The position numbers were made by a program, and so were the translations under genes. Positions 8,982 to 16,817 of a stretch of DNA of 64,000 nucleotides are shown piece after piece. Position 1 is the stretch's first letter. Every line of letters starts with the position of its first letter. Source of the DNA: Niveispirillum cyanobacteriorum. GTDB taxonomy: Bacteria; Pseudomonadota; Alphaproteobacteria; Azospirillales; Azospirillaceae. Under the pieces are notes generated by a model. That model did not search any database. It had not been told where the DNA came from and worked only from the letters and a program-made list of their open reading frames with translations. The stretch spans positions 558,001 to 622,000 of the forward strand of contig NZ_CP025613.1 of NCBI RefSeq assembly GCF_002868735.1. The letters run 5' to 3'.

Positions 8982-9635
8982 TCAGGCCACCTTGACTGAC
9001 AGGGTGCCGACCCCCGCCACCATGCCATCCAGCTGGTCCCCACGCTGTATCGGCCCTACGCCGGCGGGGGTGCCGGTGAAGATCAGATCGCCCGGCAGCA
9101 GTGTGATGAAGCGCGACAGTTCGGCGATGATCTCCGGCACCGTCCAGATCATCTCCGCCAGGTCGCCTTCCTGCCGCAGTTCCCCATTCACCGACAGGGC
9201 GATGCGCCCGGCATCGACGCTGGGCACAGAAGCGGCGGGCACCAGGGCGGAGACGGGGGCGGCATGGTCGAAGACCTTGCCCATGTCCCAGGGCTTGCCG
9301 GCCTTCTTGGCCTCCCCCTGCAGGTCACGGCGCGTCAGGTCCAGCCCGACGCCGTACCCGAACACGGACCCGCCCGCGCCCATTGCCACCACAAGTTCGA
9401 TCTCATGATGAAGATCGCTGGTCTGCGGCGGATAGGGCAAGGTGCCGCCACCAGACAGGACGGCGCTGGCCGGCTTCATGAAGAAGAACGGCGGCTCCCG
9501 GTCACTCGCGCCCATCTCGCGGGCATGGGCAGCATAGTTGCGCCCGACACAGAACAGACGGCCCACGGGGAACAATGCATCACTGCCCGCAACGGGCAAG
9601 GTGACGGCGGCGGGTGGGGTGATGGCGTAGGACAT
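8982..9635 (-). CDS. Fumarylacetoacetate hydrolase family protein
   Basis: A 217-residue protein of the short FAH class, which includes fumarylpyruvate hydrolase and oxaloacetate tautomerase/decarboxylase-like proteins. Visible features are GRNYAAHAREMG near the N terminus, the metal-binding HHEIELVV, DLTRRDLQ and the C-terminal GTPAGVGPI. These enzymes cleave or decarboxylate 2-oxo acids using a divalent metal. It lies 24 bases downstream of the TauE/SafE gene on the same strand, so the two probably form an operon. The exact substrate cannot be told. A role in late steps of the aromatic route encoded next to it is likely. Confidence 0.8.
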   Translation of the reverse strand: MSYAITPPAAVTLPVAGSDALFPVGRLFCVGRNYAAHAREMGASDREPPFFFMKPASAVLSGGGTLPYPPQTSDLHHEIELVVAMGAGGSVFGYGVGLDLTRRDLQGEAKKAGKPWDMGKVFDHAAPVSALVPAASVPSVDAGRIALSVNGELRQEGDLAEMIWTVPEIIAELSRFITLLPGDLIFTGTPAGVGPIQRGDQLDGMVAGVGTLSVKVA

Positions 9636-9659
9636 GAGGTTCAGTTCCGGTTCGACGGG

Positions 9660-10490
9660 TTAAAATAAAACCGTGACGGCACGGTAAAGCATCCGCGCCC
9701 CCACGATCAGCAGGAAACAGCCAAACGCGACAGACAATTGCCGCTTGGTCAGGCTATGCGCCAGCTTCGCCCCCCAGGGGGCGGCCAGCATGGTCGCGGG
9801 CGCGATCAGAGCCAGACCGATCAGGTTGACATAGCCCAGGCTGCCCGCCGGCAAGTCCGCCCGGCCCCAGCCGGTCAGGACATAGCCGATGGTGCCCGGA
9901 ATGCCGATAACCAGCCCGAACAGGCTGGCCGTGCCCACCGCGCGATGGATCGGATAGTTGAACAGGGTGAGGACCGGCACCGTCAGGGTGCCGCCGCCAA
10001 TGCCCATCATGCTGGAAAAGGCGCCGATGGCCGCCGGCATGGTCTGCGCCCCCGGCCCCTTGGGCAGCGGACGGTTCAGGGTGAAGGCCCCGGCGGGCAG
10101 CAGCATCTTCGCCGCCACCACCAGTGCGATGGTGCCGAAAATGGCGGCCAGAACCCCGCCCTTTGCGTAGCCTGCGATGGCGGTGCCGATGGCGGCGCCA
10201 ATGAACACCGCCGACCCCCAGGACTTGGTCAGGTCCAGATCGACCGCGCCCTTTCGATGATGGCTACGCGACGATGAAATGGCCGTCGGGATGATGGTGG
10301 CCAGCGAGGTGGCCACCGCCACATGCAGGCGCACCGCCGGATCGACGCCCACCAGCCCCAGCACGATGTCCAGCACCGGCACGATGATGATGCCGCCGCC
10401 CACCCCCAGCAGTCCCGCCAGCACCCCGCCGGCCAGCCCGGTCAGCAGCATCAGGGCGGAAAGTTCGGCAATGTCGATCCAGGGGGGCAT
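9660..10490 (-). CDS. TauE/SafE-family sulfite/organic anion permease
   Basis: A 276-residue inner-membrane protein with about eight hydrophobic segments and the two family half-motifs LLGVGGGIIIVPVL and MMGIGGGTLTVPVL. TauE/SafE proteins are linked to export of sulfite, sulfonates or small organic anions. The ATG at 10490 (MPPWIDI) with ACGGAG upstream is preferred; a longer frame back to 10655 adds 55 residues that do not look like protein and cover the operator region. It is transcribed divergently from the aspartate dehydrogenase-kynureninase operon, and the intervening 215 bases hold two probable LysR sites. Confidence 0.8.
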   Translation of the reverse strand: MPPWIDIAELSALMLLTGLAGGVLAGLLGVGGGIIIVPVLDIVLGLVGVDPAVRLHVAVATSLATIIPTAISSSRSHHRKGAVDLDLTKSWGSAVFIGAAIGTAIAGYAKGGVLAAIFGTIALVVAAKMLLPAGAFTLNRPLPKGPGAQTMPAAIGAFSSMMGIGGGTLTVPVLTLFNYPIHRAVGTASLFGLVIGIPGTIGYVLTGWGRADLPAGSLGYVNLIGLALIAPATMLAAPWGAKLAHSLTKRQLSVAFGCFLLIVGARMLYRAVTVLF

Positions 10491-10567
10491 GATGGCTCCG
10501 TCAGGCAGGGGATTTCCTCCACCATCGGCAATCCCGGTATGACGATCAAAGACCAAGGCGGCTGAAT

Positions 10568-10626
10568 GATATGGCGGTTTTGGCATATCGGGCAGGGTCG
10601 CCCCGCTATATCGCTTCTCCCATATC
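10568..10626. promoter_or_regulatory. Two putative LysR operator dyads
   Basis: GATATG-N10-CATATC occupies 10568-10589 and GCTATA-N10-CATATC occupies 10605-10626. Both share arm sequence and 10-base spacing with a third copy at 16689-16710 upstream of the LysR gene and the ring-cleavage operon. A further shared element, TGAAAT followed by GGTATTTT, starts 6 bases after the second dyad (10633-10647). The sites sit between divergent genes, as LysR operators usually do. Confidence 0.6.
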
Positions 10627-10705
10627 AGGCGGTGAAATCGGTATTTTCCCGGCATAGCGGACGGGCCTAGCCTGGGATCAATTCAGCCAAGCGGGAAAGC
10701 GCATC

Positions 10706-11512
10706 ATGGTATTGCGGGTCGGGATCGCCGGATATGGCACCATCGGAGCGGCTGTGGGCCGGGCGCTGGATGCCGGTATGGAGGGGTTGACCCTGACGGC
10801 GGTGACCAGTGGTGATGCCGCCAAGGCCCGGACCCGGATGGCGGAGCTGAAGGCCCAGGTGCCCGTTGTCGATGCCGCGACCTTGGCAGAGTTGTGCGAC
10901 ATCATCGTCGAATGTGCGCCGACGGCGGCCTTCGCCGATATCGCCCTGCCGGCCCTGGCGCGCGGTCGGACGCTGGTGACGGTCAGCGGCGCCGCCCTGC
11001 TGCAACGCCCCGACATTATCGACGCGGCGGGCGCCCATGGCGGGCGCATCATTCTGGCGACGGGGGCCCTGTTGGGCTTTGACGCGGTGCGCGCGGCGGC
11101 GGAAGGGACCATCCATTCCGTCACCATGGTGACGCGCAAGCCGCCGACCTCCCTGACCAAGGCCAAGGAAGTGGTGGAGCGTGGGTTGGACCTGCTGTCC
11201 CTGACCGAACCCCTGAAACTATTTGACGGATCAGCACGAGAGGGTGCGGCGCGGTTTCCCGCCAATGTCAATGTCGCCGCTGCCCTGGGTCTAGCCGGCA
11301 TCGGACCGGATCGCACGCAGTTGCAGATCTGGGCCGACCCATCGGTCACCCGCAATTGCCACCGCATCGTGGTGGACGCCGACAGTGCCCGCCTGGTCCT
11401 GGAGATCGAAAATGTGCCGACGGTGGAAAACCCCGGCACGGGCCGCATCACGGCCTTGTCCCTTGTCGCCGCTGTGCGGGGCCTGACATCGGCCTTCCGC
11501 GTCGGCTCCTGA
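10706..11512 (+). CDS. L-aspartate dehydrogenase (NadX-type)
   Basis: A 268-residue protein with a Rossmann motif (GIAGYGTIGAAVG), the family signature FPANVNVAAALGLAG and the DP...TRNCHRI segment with the predicted catalytic His219. Family members oxidise L-aspartate to iminoaspartate with NAD(P); in some bacteria the product feeds NAD synthesis, in others the enzyme is catabolic. It is the first gene of an operon continuing with VOC, DapA-like and kynureninase genes, which argues for a catabolic use here. It is clearly distinct from the paralogue at 4195, which lacks the His. The true substrate could be another amino acid. Confidence 0.8.
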   Translation: MVLRVGIAGYGTIGAAVGRALDAGMEGLTLTAVTSGDAAKARTRMAELKAQVPVVDAATLAELCDIIVECAPTAAFADIALPALARGRTLVTVSGAALLQRPDIIDAAGAHGGRIILATGALLGFDAVRAAAEGTIHSVTMVTRKPPTSLTKAKEVVERGLDLLSLTEPLKLFDGSAREGAARFPANVNVAAALGLAGIGPDRTQLQIWADPSVTRNCHRIVVDADSARLVLEIENVPTVENPGTGRITALSLVAAVRGLTSAFRVGS

Positions 11513-11531
11513 CCCTAGAGAAGGAACCATC

Positions 11532-11972
11532 ATGGTCATTCCCTTGAAGCACGTCGCCATTTCCACCCAGGACCCGGAGGCGTCGCGCGACTTCTTCGCC
11601 AATGTCATGGGCTGGACCGTTGCGGGCCGCGTCGACAGCCGCAATGCCCAGGGCTATTACGTGACCGACGGCACCATCAATATCGCCTTGCTGCGCTTCA
11701 AGAATCGACCGGCCGCCGGTCTGGAATTCCCCGAGGGCTATAACGGCCTGCACCATCTGGGCTTCCAGTGCGAGGATGTTGAGGCGACGGCGGAATATAT
11801 GGAAGAGCAAGGCTTCCCACCGCGCCACGACATCAACATCGCGCAGGGCCTGGGCAAGAATCCCGACAAGGACAATGCCGAATATAAGATGACCGGCCCC
11901 GCCAGCGTCATGATCGACATTTCTGAACGCGGCTGGGTGGGCACCTCCAGCTACAAGCCCAAGGCCGGCTAA
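11532..11972 (+). CDS. VOC (glyoxalase/bleomycin-resistance) superfamily protein
   Basis: A 146-residue protein with the paired beta-alpha-beta-beta-beta pattern of the vicinal oxygen chelate fold. His in KHVAIST and in LHHLGF sits at usual metal-ligand positions, and an acidic strand MIDISERGW lies at the C terminus. VOC enzymes include dioxygenases, isomerases and lyases that act through a divalent metal. AAGGAACC precedes the ATG at 11532. It lies in the aspartate dehydrogenase-kynureninase operon, so it probably acts on a pathway intermediate. Sequence alone does not identify the reaction. Confidence 0.75.
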   Translation: MVIPLKHVAISTQDPEASRDFFANVMGWTVAGRVDSRNAQGYYVTDGTINIALLRFKNRPAAGLEFPEGYNGLHHLGFQCEDVEATAEYMEEQGFPPRHDINIAQGLGKNPDKDNAEYKMTGPASVMIDISERGWVGTSSYKPKAG

Positions 11973-12016
11973 CGCCCTGCCACTTTCCCCTACAATCCAT
12001 ATTCTGGAGCCATGCC

Positions 12017-12904
12017 ATGGCCACCCAACCGTTCGCCCGCATCGTGCCGGCGGTCGCCACCCCGTTTTTCGCTGACGGCAAGATTGATCTGGGCCGGATG
12101 GCGGCCCATTGCCGCTGGCTTCTGGCCGAAGGTGCCGATGGCCTTCTGCTGTTCGGCTCCACGGGCGAGTCCGCGTCCCTGACCAATGCCGAGCGCATGA
12201 TGGTGGTGGACAGCCTGATCGCGCAGGGGATCGAGCCGGGCCGGTTGCTGGTCGGCACGGGCTGCTGCGCGCTGGCCGATACGGTGCTACTCTCCTCCCA
12301 CGCCACCGACAGCGGCTGTGCCGGTGTCCTGGTGGTACCGCCCTTCTTCTTCAAGGGTGTGCCCGATGCCGGTGTCCGCCGCTATTTCCGTGACCTGATC
12401 GAGGGCGTGAACGATCCGCGTCTGGCGATCTATCTCTATCATTTCCCGCAGACGTCGGGCGTGCCCATCACCCCGACGCTGGCACAGGATCTGGTGCGGG
12501 CGCACGGCTCCACGATCCGGGGGTATAAGGACAGTTCCGGCGACTGGACCAACACCCAGGCCGTGCTGGAGGCGTTGCCGGGCCTGGAGATATTTGCGGG
12601 CACCGAGGCGCGGATGGTCGATCTGATCACACGCGGCGGGGCGGGCTGTATCAGTGCCACTGCCAACCTGCATGCCCGCTCCATCCGCGCCCTGCTTGAC
12701 GCCATCGGCACCCCGGCGGAGGGTGACCGGCTGGACAAGGTGGCGGAATTCCGCAATGCCTTCACGGGCGTACCGCTGGTTCCGGCGGTGAAGGCGGTTC
12801 TGGCGCATCTGCATAATGATCCGGAATGGTCGCGCCTGCGCGCGCCCCTGATGTCGCTGGATGGCGATGCAGAGGCCGGTCTGCTGCGCAAGCTGGGGCT
12901 TTGA
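12017..12904 (+). CDS. DapA-family (class I aldolase/lyase) protein
   Basis: A 295-residue TIM-barrel protein of the dihydrodipicolinate synthase/N-acetylneuraminate lyase family. The GSTGES loop, Tyr141 in the YHFPQTSG segment and the Schiff-base Lys171 in GYKDSSGDW are all present, so it should form an imine with pyruvate or a related 2-oxo acid. Its position in a kynureninase operon, and substitutions around the active site compared with biosynthetic DapA, argue against lysine synthesis. A pyruvate-releasing aldolase or hydratase-aldolase of the catabolic route is a reasonable guess. TGGAG precedes the ATG. Confidence 0.8.
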   Translation: MATQPFARIVPAVATPFFADGKIDLGRMAAHCRWLLAEGADGLLLFGSTGESASLTNAERMMVVDSLIAQGIEPGRLLVGTGCCALADTVLLSSHATDSGCAGVLVVPPFFFKGVPDAGVRRYFRDLIEGVNDPRLAIYLYHFPQTSGVPITPTLAQDLVRAHGSTIRGYKDSSGDWTNTQAVLEALPGLEIFAGTEARMVDLITRGGAGCISATANLHARSIRALLDAIGTPAEGDRLDKVAEFRNAFTGVPLVPAVKAVLAHLHNDPEWSRLRAPLMSLDGDAEAGLLRKLGL

Positions 12905-12916
12905 GGGGGAACGACC

Positions 12917-14152
12917 ATGCCGACACGCGCCGAGATCGAAGCCCTGGACCGTACCGACCCGCTGGCCGGGTTTCGTTCCGAATTCACCCTGCCGCCGGGG
13001 GTGATCTATCTGAACGGCAACTCACTGGGCCCGATGCCGACCAAGGCGGCGGTGCGCGCGGCAGAGGCGGCGACGCTGGAATGGGGTGTTGGCCTGATCC
13101 GGTCCTGGAATACGGCCGGCTGGTTTGCGGCACCCTATAAGTTGGGCGACCGTCTGGCGCAGTTGCTGGGGGCGGATGCGGGGGAGATGGTGGTGACCGA
13201 CGCCACCGGCCTGAACCAGTTCAAGGCTGTGGCGGCGGCTTGCGCCCTGCGCCCCGACCGCCGTGTCATTGTGATGGAAGGCAGCAACTTCCCCACCAAC
13301 AATTACATGGTGCAGGGGCTGGCCGCCTTTCTGGGCCAGGGCCATGACATCCGCTTTGTGGAGAAGGACGGCATTCTGGACGCGATCCGCGACGATGTCG
13401 CCGTCGTCGCGCTGACCCATGTCCATTACAAGAGTGCCCATGTCCTGGACATGGCGGCGATCACGGCCAAGGCCCATGCGGTCGGTGCCCTGACCGTCTG
13501 GGACCTGTGCCATTCCGCCGGCGCCATCCCGGTGGACCTGAACGCAGCCCAGGCCGATTTCGCGGTCGGCTGCACCTACAAATACCTGAATGGCGGGCCG
13601 GGCAGCCCGGCCTTCATCTTCGCGGCCAAGCGTCACCATGCCGCCATGCAGCAACCGCTGTCCGGCTGGTGGGGGCATGCCGCCCCCTTCGCCTTTGACC
13701 GTGATTACCGCCCCGCCGACGGCATCGGGCGGATGTTGACCGGCACGCAGGCCATCATCTCCCTGCAGGCCGCCGAACCCGGCATCGACTTGGCCGTACG
13801 CGCAGACAAGCATCTGGCCTGGGCCAAGTCCCGCGCGATGGGCGATCTGTTCATCACGCTGGTAGAGGAAAGGCTGGGTGTTGACATGTTCCGCCTGGAC
13901 AGCCCGCGTAACGGGCTTCTGCGCGGCGGTCATGTGGCGCTCGCCCATCCCCATGGCTATCCCATCATGAAGGCCTTGATCGAGGCTGGCGTGATCGGCG
14001 ATTTCCGCGCCCCCGACACGCTGCGCTTCGGCTTCTCCCCGCTGTACTTGCGTTACACCGACGTGGCCGATGCCGTCGATATCCTGGCCGACATCATGGC
14101 GCGCGACGTCTGGCGGGACGAACGGTTCCAGGCAAGGGATGCAGTGACGTAA
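12917..14152 (+). CDS. kynU: Kynureninase
   Basis: A 411-residue PLP enzyme that hydrolyses kynurenine or 3-hydroxykynurenine to anthranilate or 3-hydroxyanthranilate plus alanine. Family motifs are clear: YLNGNSLGPMP near the N terminus, DLCHSAGAIPVDL with the PLP-ring Asp, CTYKYLNGGPG with the PLP Lys222, and GWWGH. Length is normal for the family. GAGGGG precedes the ATG. It is the last gene of its operon. The 3-hydroxyanthranilate dioxygenase genes lie 7 kb downstream, so 3-hydroxykynurenine is the expected substrate. No tryptophan dioxygenase or kynurenine formamidase gene is in the window. Confidence 0.9.
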   Translation: MPTRAEIEALDRTDPLAGFRSEFTLPPGVIYLNGNSLGPMPTKAAVRAAEAATLEWGVGLIRSWNTAGWFAAPYKLGDRLAQLLGADAGEMVVTDATGLNQFKAVAAACALRPDRRVIVMEGSNFPTNNYMVQGLAAFLGQGHDIRFVEKDGILDAIRDDVAVVALTHVHYKSAHVLDMAAITAKAHAVGALTVWDLCHSAGAIPVDLNAAQADFAVGCTYKYLNGGPGSPAFIFAAKRHHAAMQQPLSGWWGHAAPFAFDRDYRPADGIGRMLTGTQAIISLQAAEPGIDLAVRADKHLAWAKSRAMGDLFITLVEERLGVDMFRLDSPRNGLLRGGHVALAHPHGYPIMKALIEAGVIGDFRAPDTLRFGFSPLYLRYTDVADAVDILADIMARDVWRDERFQARDAVT

Positions 14153-14158
14153 GCCTCA

Positions 14159-14284
14159 TTTCGTCATCCCGGCGAAAGCCGGGACCCAGGGGCCAAGCGC
14201 CCAAACATCCGCCAAACACCGCCGATCCCAAACCATCCGTTTTCCCTGTGGCCCATGGGTCCCGGCTTTCGCCGGGATGACGAA
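14159..14284. repeat. REP-like inverted pair (MITE-like), 126 bp
   Basis: Arms at 14159-14187 and 14256-14284 are 29-base perfect inverted copies containing GTCATCCCGGCGAAAGC, the sequence of a dispersed repeat common in alphaproteobacteria. About 68 bases lie between the arms. No transposase frame and no obvious target duplication are present. The frame through the right arm would translate as GPGFRRDD, a typical repeat artefact. The pair follows kynU and can form a long hairpin that may end its transcript. Confidence 0.75.
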
Positions 14285-14320
14285 GAAGGGGTCGGGAATC
14301 GTAAAATCAGAGGTCCACCC

Positions 14321-15670
14321 ATGTCCAGTCAACCCCGTGAACAATGGTCGTCGCGTCTGGCCTTCCTGCTATCGACCATCGGGTCGGCGGTGGGGTTGGC
14401 CAATATCTGGCGTTTTCCTTACACGGTCGGCACCGGCGGCGGGGCGGTGTTTCTGCTGACCTTCCTGCTATCGGTGGCGGCCCTGGCCCTGCCGCTGCTG
14501 ATCGCCGAACTGATGGTCGGGCGGCGCTACCGCGTGTCGCCGCCCAATGCCATCCGGGCGGCGGCGGTAGAGGCGGGGGCCAGCCCGCGCTGGCGCTTCC
14601 TGGGGCTGGCGGGTGTGGCGGCAGCCATTCTGGTCCTGTCCTTCTACAGCGTCGTGGGCGGCTGGGTCATGGCCTATATCCTGGACCCGGCGGCGGACAG
14701 CGCCGGTATCGCGCAGGCGCGGTTTGACGGGTTGGTCGGTGACCCCGTACGCCTGTTCGCGTGGTCCAGCCTGTTCCTGTGGGCGACCGTTGCCATTTCG
14801 ATGCGCGGCATCACGGGCGGGGTGGAACTGGCCAACAAGGTGATGACGCCCATCCTGTTCCTGCTGCTGCTGGCCATGGCGGGATATGCCATGCTGGTCG
14901 GCGATGTCGCGGCGGCGGCCAGGTTCCTGTTCACGCCCGATTTCAGCAAGGTGACGCCCGACGTGCTGCTGGACGCGTTCGGGCAGGCCTTCTTCGCGCT
15001 GGGTGTGGGAGCCACCAACCTCATGGCCTATGGCTCCTACATGGACCGGGGGGAGAAGGTGATCCGGTCGTCGGTTATCATCGTCGGGTCCGCCGTGTTC
15101 GTGTCACTGCTGTCCGGTTTCGCGGTGTTCCCGGTGCTGTTCGCCATGGGGCTGGACCCGGCGGGCGGCCCCGCGCTGACCTTCGTCACCTTGCCCTATA
15201 TGTTCGCCCACATGCCGGGCGGTTCCGTGGTCGGCGTGGCCTTCTTCGTGCTGCTGTTCGCGGCGGCCATCACCTCCGCCATTTCCATGATGGAGGCACC
15301 TGTATCCTTCCTGACCGAGCGGCTGGGCTGGAAACGGGCGCATGCGGCCCTGTTGTCGGGTGGGCTGTCCTGGGGCCTGTGCCTCCTGTCGGTTCTGTCC
15401 TTCAACATCTGGTCGGATGTGAAGCCGCTGGCCTGGGCAGGGTTGCTAACGGATAAGACCTTCTTCGGCCTGTTCGATTACCTGACCTCCAACATCGTCC
15501 TGCCCGGCGGCGGCTGCTTGATCGCAGTTCTGGTCGGTTGGAAGATCAGCCGGGCTGTGCAGTCAGGGGAGTTGGGGGAAGGTTTGGCCTTCCGAGCCTG
15601 GCGCTTCTGCATCCGCTGGCTGGCACCCTTGGCATTGGCGGTGATCTTCGCAGCGAAGGTGGTGGAATAA
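14321..15670 (+). CDS. SNF/NSS-family Na+-dependent transporter
   Basis: A 449-residue inner-membrane protein with about 11-12 membrane segments. The N-terminal region SRLAFLLSTIGSAVGLANIWRFPY-type sequence holds the conserved unwound helix-1 motif and Na+ site of the LeuT fold (residues about 10-35). Bacterial members transport amino acids; the tryptophan carrier TnaT is one example. I place the start at the ATG 14321 (MSSQPREQW), with AGAGG upstream, because the longer frame runs into the repeat. Its place beside kynU suggests uptake of tryptophan, kynurenine or a similar amino acid, which is inference. Confidence 0.85.
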   Translation: MSSQPREQWSSRLAFLLSTIGSAVGLANIWRFPYTVGTGGGAVFLLTFLLSVAALALPLLIAELMVGRRYRVSPPNAIRAAAVEAGASPRWRFLGLAGVAAAILVLSFYSVVGGWVMAYILDPAADSAGIAQARFDGLVGDPVRLFAWSSLFLWATVAISMRGITGGVELANKVMTPILFLLLLAMAGYAMLVGDVAAAARFLFTPDFSKVTPDVLLDAFGQAFFALGVGATNLMAYGSYMDRGEKVIRSSVIIVGSAVFVSLLSGFAVFPVLFAMGLDPAGGPALTFVTLPYMFAHMPGGSVVGVAFFVLLFAAAITSAISMMEAPVSFLTERLGWKRAHAALLSGGLSWGLCLLSVLSFNIWSDVKPLAWAGLLTDKTFFGLFDYLTSNIVLPGGGCLIAVLVGWKISRAVQSGELGEGLAFRAWRFCIRWLAPLALAVIFAAKVVE

Positions 15671-15688
15671 GGGGGCTTCGGCCCCCTT
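15669..15688. terminator. Bidirectional terminator hairpin between convergent genes
   Basis: AAGGGGGC-TTCG-GCCCCCTT is a perfect 8-bp stem with a TTCG loop. It overlaps the stop codons of both the SNF gene and the convergent LysR gene and can serve both strands. Confidence 0.8.
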
Positions 15689-16649
15689 AATTCATTTCAC
15701 GATCCGCCGAGACATCCTTGGCCACACGACGCAAAGCACCGGCGAAGTATGTGGCCGCCGGTGTCAAATCCACGCCGGTCCGCAGGGTGATGCCCACTGG
15801 CCCCAGTGCAGTGCGCAGATTGACGGGCAGGCGGACCAGACCCGGCTGGCTTTGCACCACCTGATAGGGCATGGCCGCGACCATGTCGGTTTCCAGGAGC
15901 AGGGTGTGGTTGGTCAGGATGGAGACCGATTCCACGGTCTTGATGGGTGGCTGCAGACCCGCCTTGCGAAACGCAGTTTCGATCTGGCGCCGCAGGCTGG
16001 TCTGCGGCGGGGGCAGGATCCACTCTTCATCCATCAGGTCGGCCAGGGTCAGCTCGCCCCGCCCCGCCAGGGGATGATCCTTGCGCGCAACGATGGATAC
16101 CGGCTCGTAATACAGCACCTCCTGCGATAGCCCGTCCCGCTCCCGATATTCAGGCAGGCGGCCCACCACCATGTCCAGATCGCCGACGCGCAGCATGGGC
16201 ATCAGCTTGTCATTGGTGCCCTCTACCACCTGGATATTGATGTTGGGCCGTTCCTTCTTCAGCAGAACGATGGCGCGCGGCAGTAGGGTGGGGGCGGCGG
16301 CCAGCAACGTGCCCACTGCAATCTTGCCGGTCGTGCCGGTGTTCAGCGACACCAGTTCCTCCGACGCGTGGCGCAGCTGCGACAGGATCAGCTTGGCATG
16401 GCGCACCACCACTTCGCCGAACAGGGTGGGTGTCACCCCGCGCGAGGTGCGGTCGAACAGGTCCATCCCCAGTGTCTGTTCCAGTTCGCGGATGGTCTTG
16501 GTCGCTGCCGGCTGCGCCATATTCAGCACCTGGGCCGCGCGCAGGATATTATTATGTTCGGCCACCATCACCAGCAGCTGCAACTGCTTGAATTTCAGCC
16601 GCGCCCGCAGGCGGTTCTCCAGCACCAGCGGCGTCAGGTTCAGGCTCAT
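15687..16649 (-). CDS. LysR-family transcriptional regulator (PcaQ/GbpR-like)
   Basis: A 320-residue regulator with an N-terminal winged helix (KFKQLQLLVMVAEHNNILRA, then AQPAATKTIRELEQTLG and LFDRTSRGV) and a periplasmic-binding-type effector domain. The ATG at 16649 has GGAGGAAAAC directly upstream and is preferred over an ATG at 16676. The protein resembles regulators of aromatic acid catabolism such as PcaQ and GbpR. It is divergent from the ring-cleavage operon, with a dyad at 16689-16710 between them. The same dyad occurs twice before the kynureninase operon, so it probably controls both and itself. The inducer is presumably a pathway intermediate. Confidence 0.85.
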   Translation of the reverse strand: MSLNLTPLVLENRLRARLKFKQLQLLVMVAEHNNILRAAQVLNMAQPAATKTIRELEQTLGMDLFDRTSRGVTPTLFGEVVVRHAKLILSQLRHASEELVSLNTGTTGKIAVGTLLAAAPTLLPRAIVLLKKERPNINIQVVEGTNDKLMPMLRVGDLDMVVGRLPEYRERDGLSQEVLYYEPVSIVARKDHPLAGRGELTLADLMDEEWILPPPQTSLRRQIETAFRKAGLQPPIKTVESVSILTNHTLLLETDMVAAMPYQVVQSQPGLVRLPVNLRTALGPVGITLRTGVDLTPAATYFAGALRRVAKDVSADREMN

Positions 16650-16688
16650 GTTTTCCTCCACTCCGGCGCCTGACATGGCACCGTCCCT

Positions 16689-16710
16689 GATATAGCTATT
16701 CCCATATATC
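16689..16710. promoter_or_regulatory. Putative LysR operator dyad
   Basis: GATATA-N10-TATATC is a perfect 6-bp dyad between the divergent LysR gene and ring-cleavage operon. It matches the pair at 10568-10626 in arms and spacing. TGAAAT followed by GGTATTTTT begins 7 bases downstream (16718), as it does 6 bases after the copy at 10605. Confidence 0.6.
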
Positions 16711-16817
16711 GGATTACTGAAATGGTATTTTTCTATTATACAAGGCCCCGATAGCGTGGAACCCATCAGGCCGCGCGGGCAGTCACTGCCCCGGCAGCAG
16801 AGAACGGGTTTCGTTCC

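Noticed and set aside
14255-14320. Upstream extension of the SNF transporter
   Set aside because: It is the translation of a dispersed palindromic repeat (GPGFRRDD) and not part of the protein.
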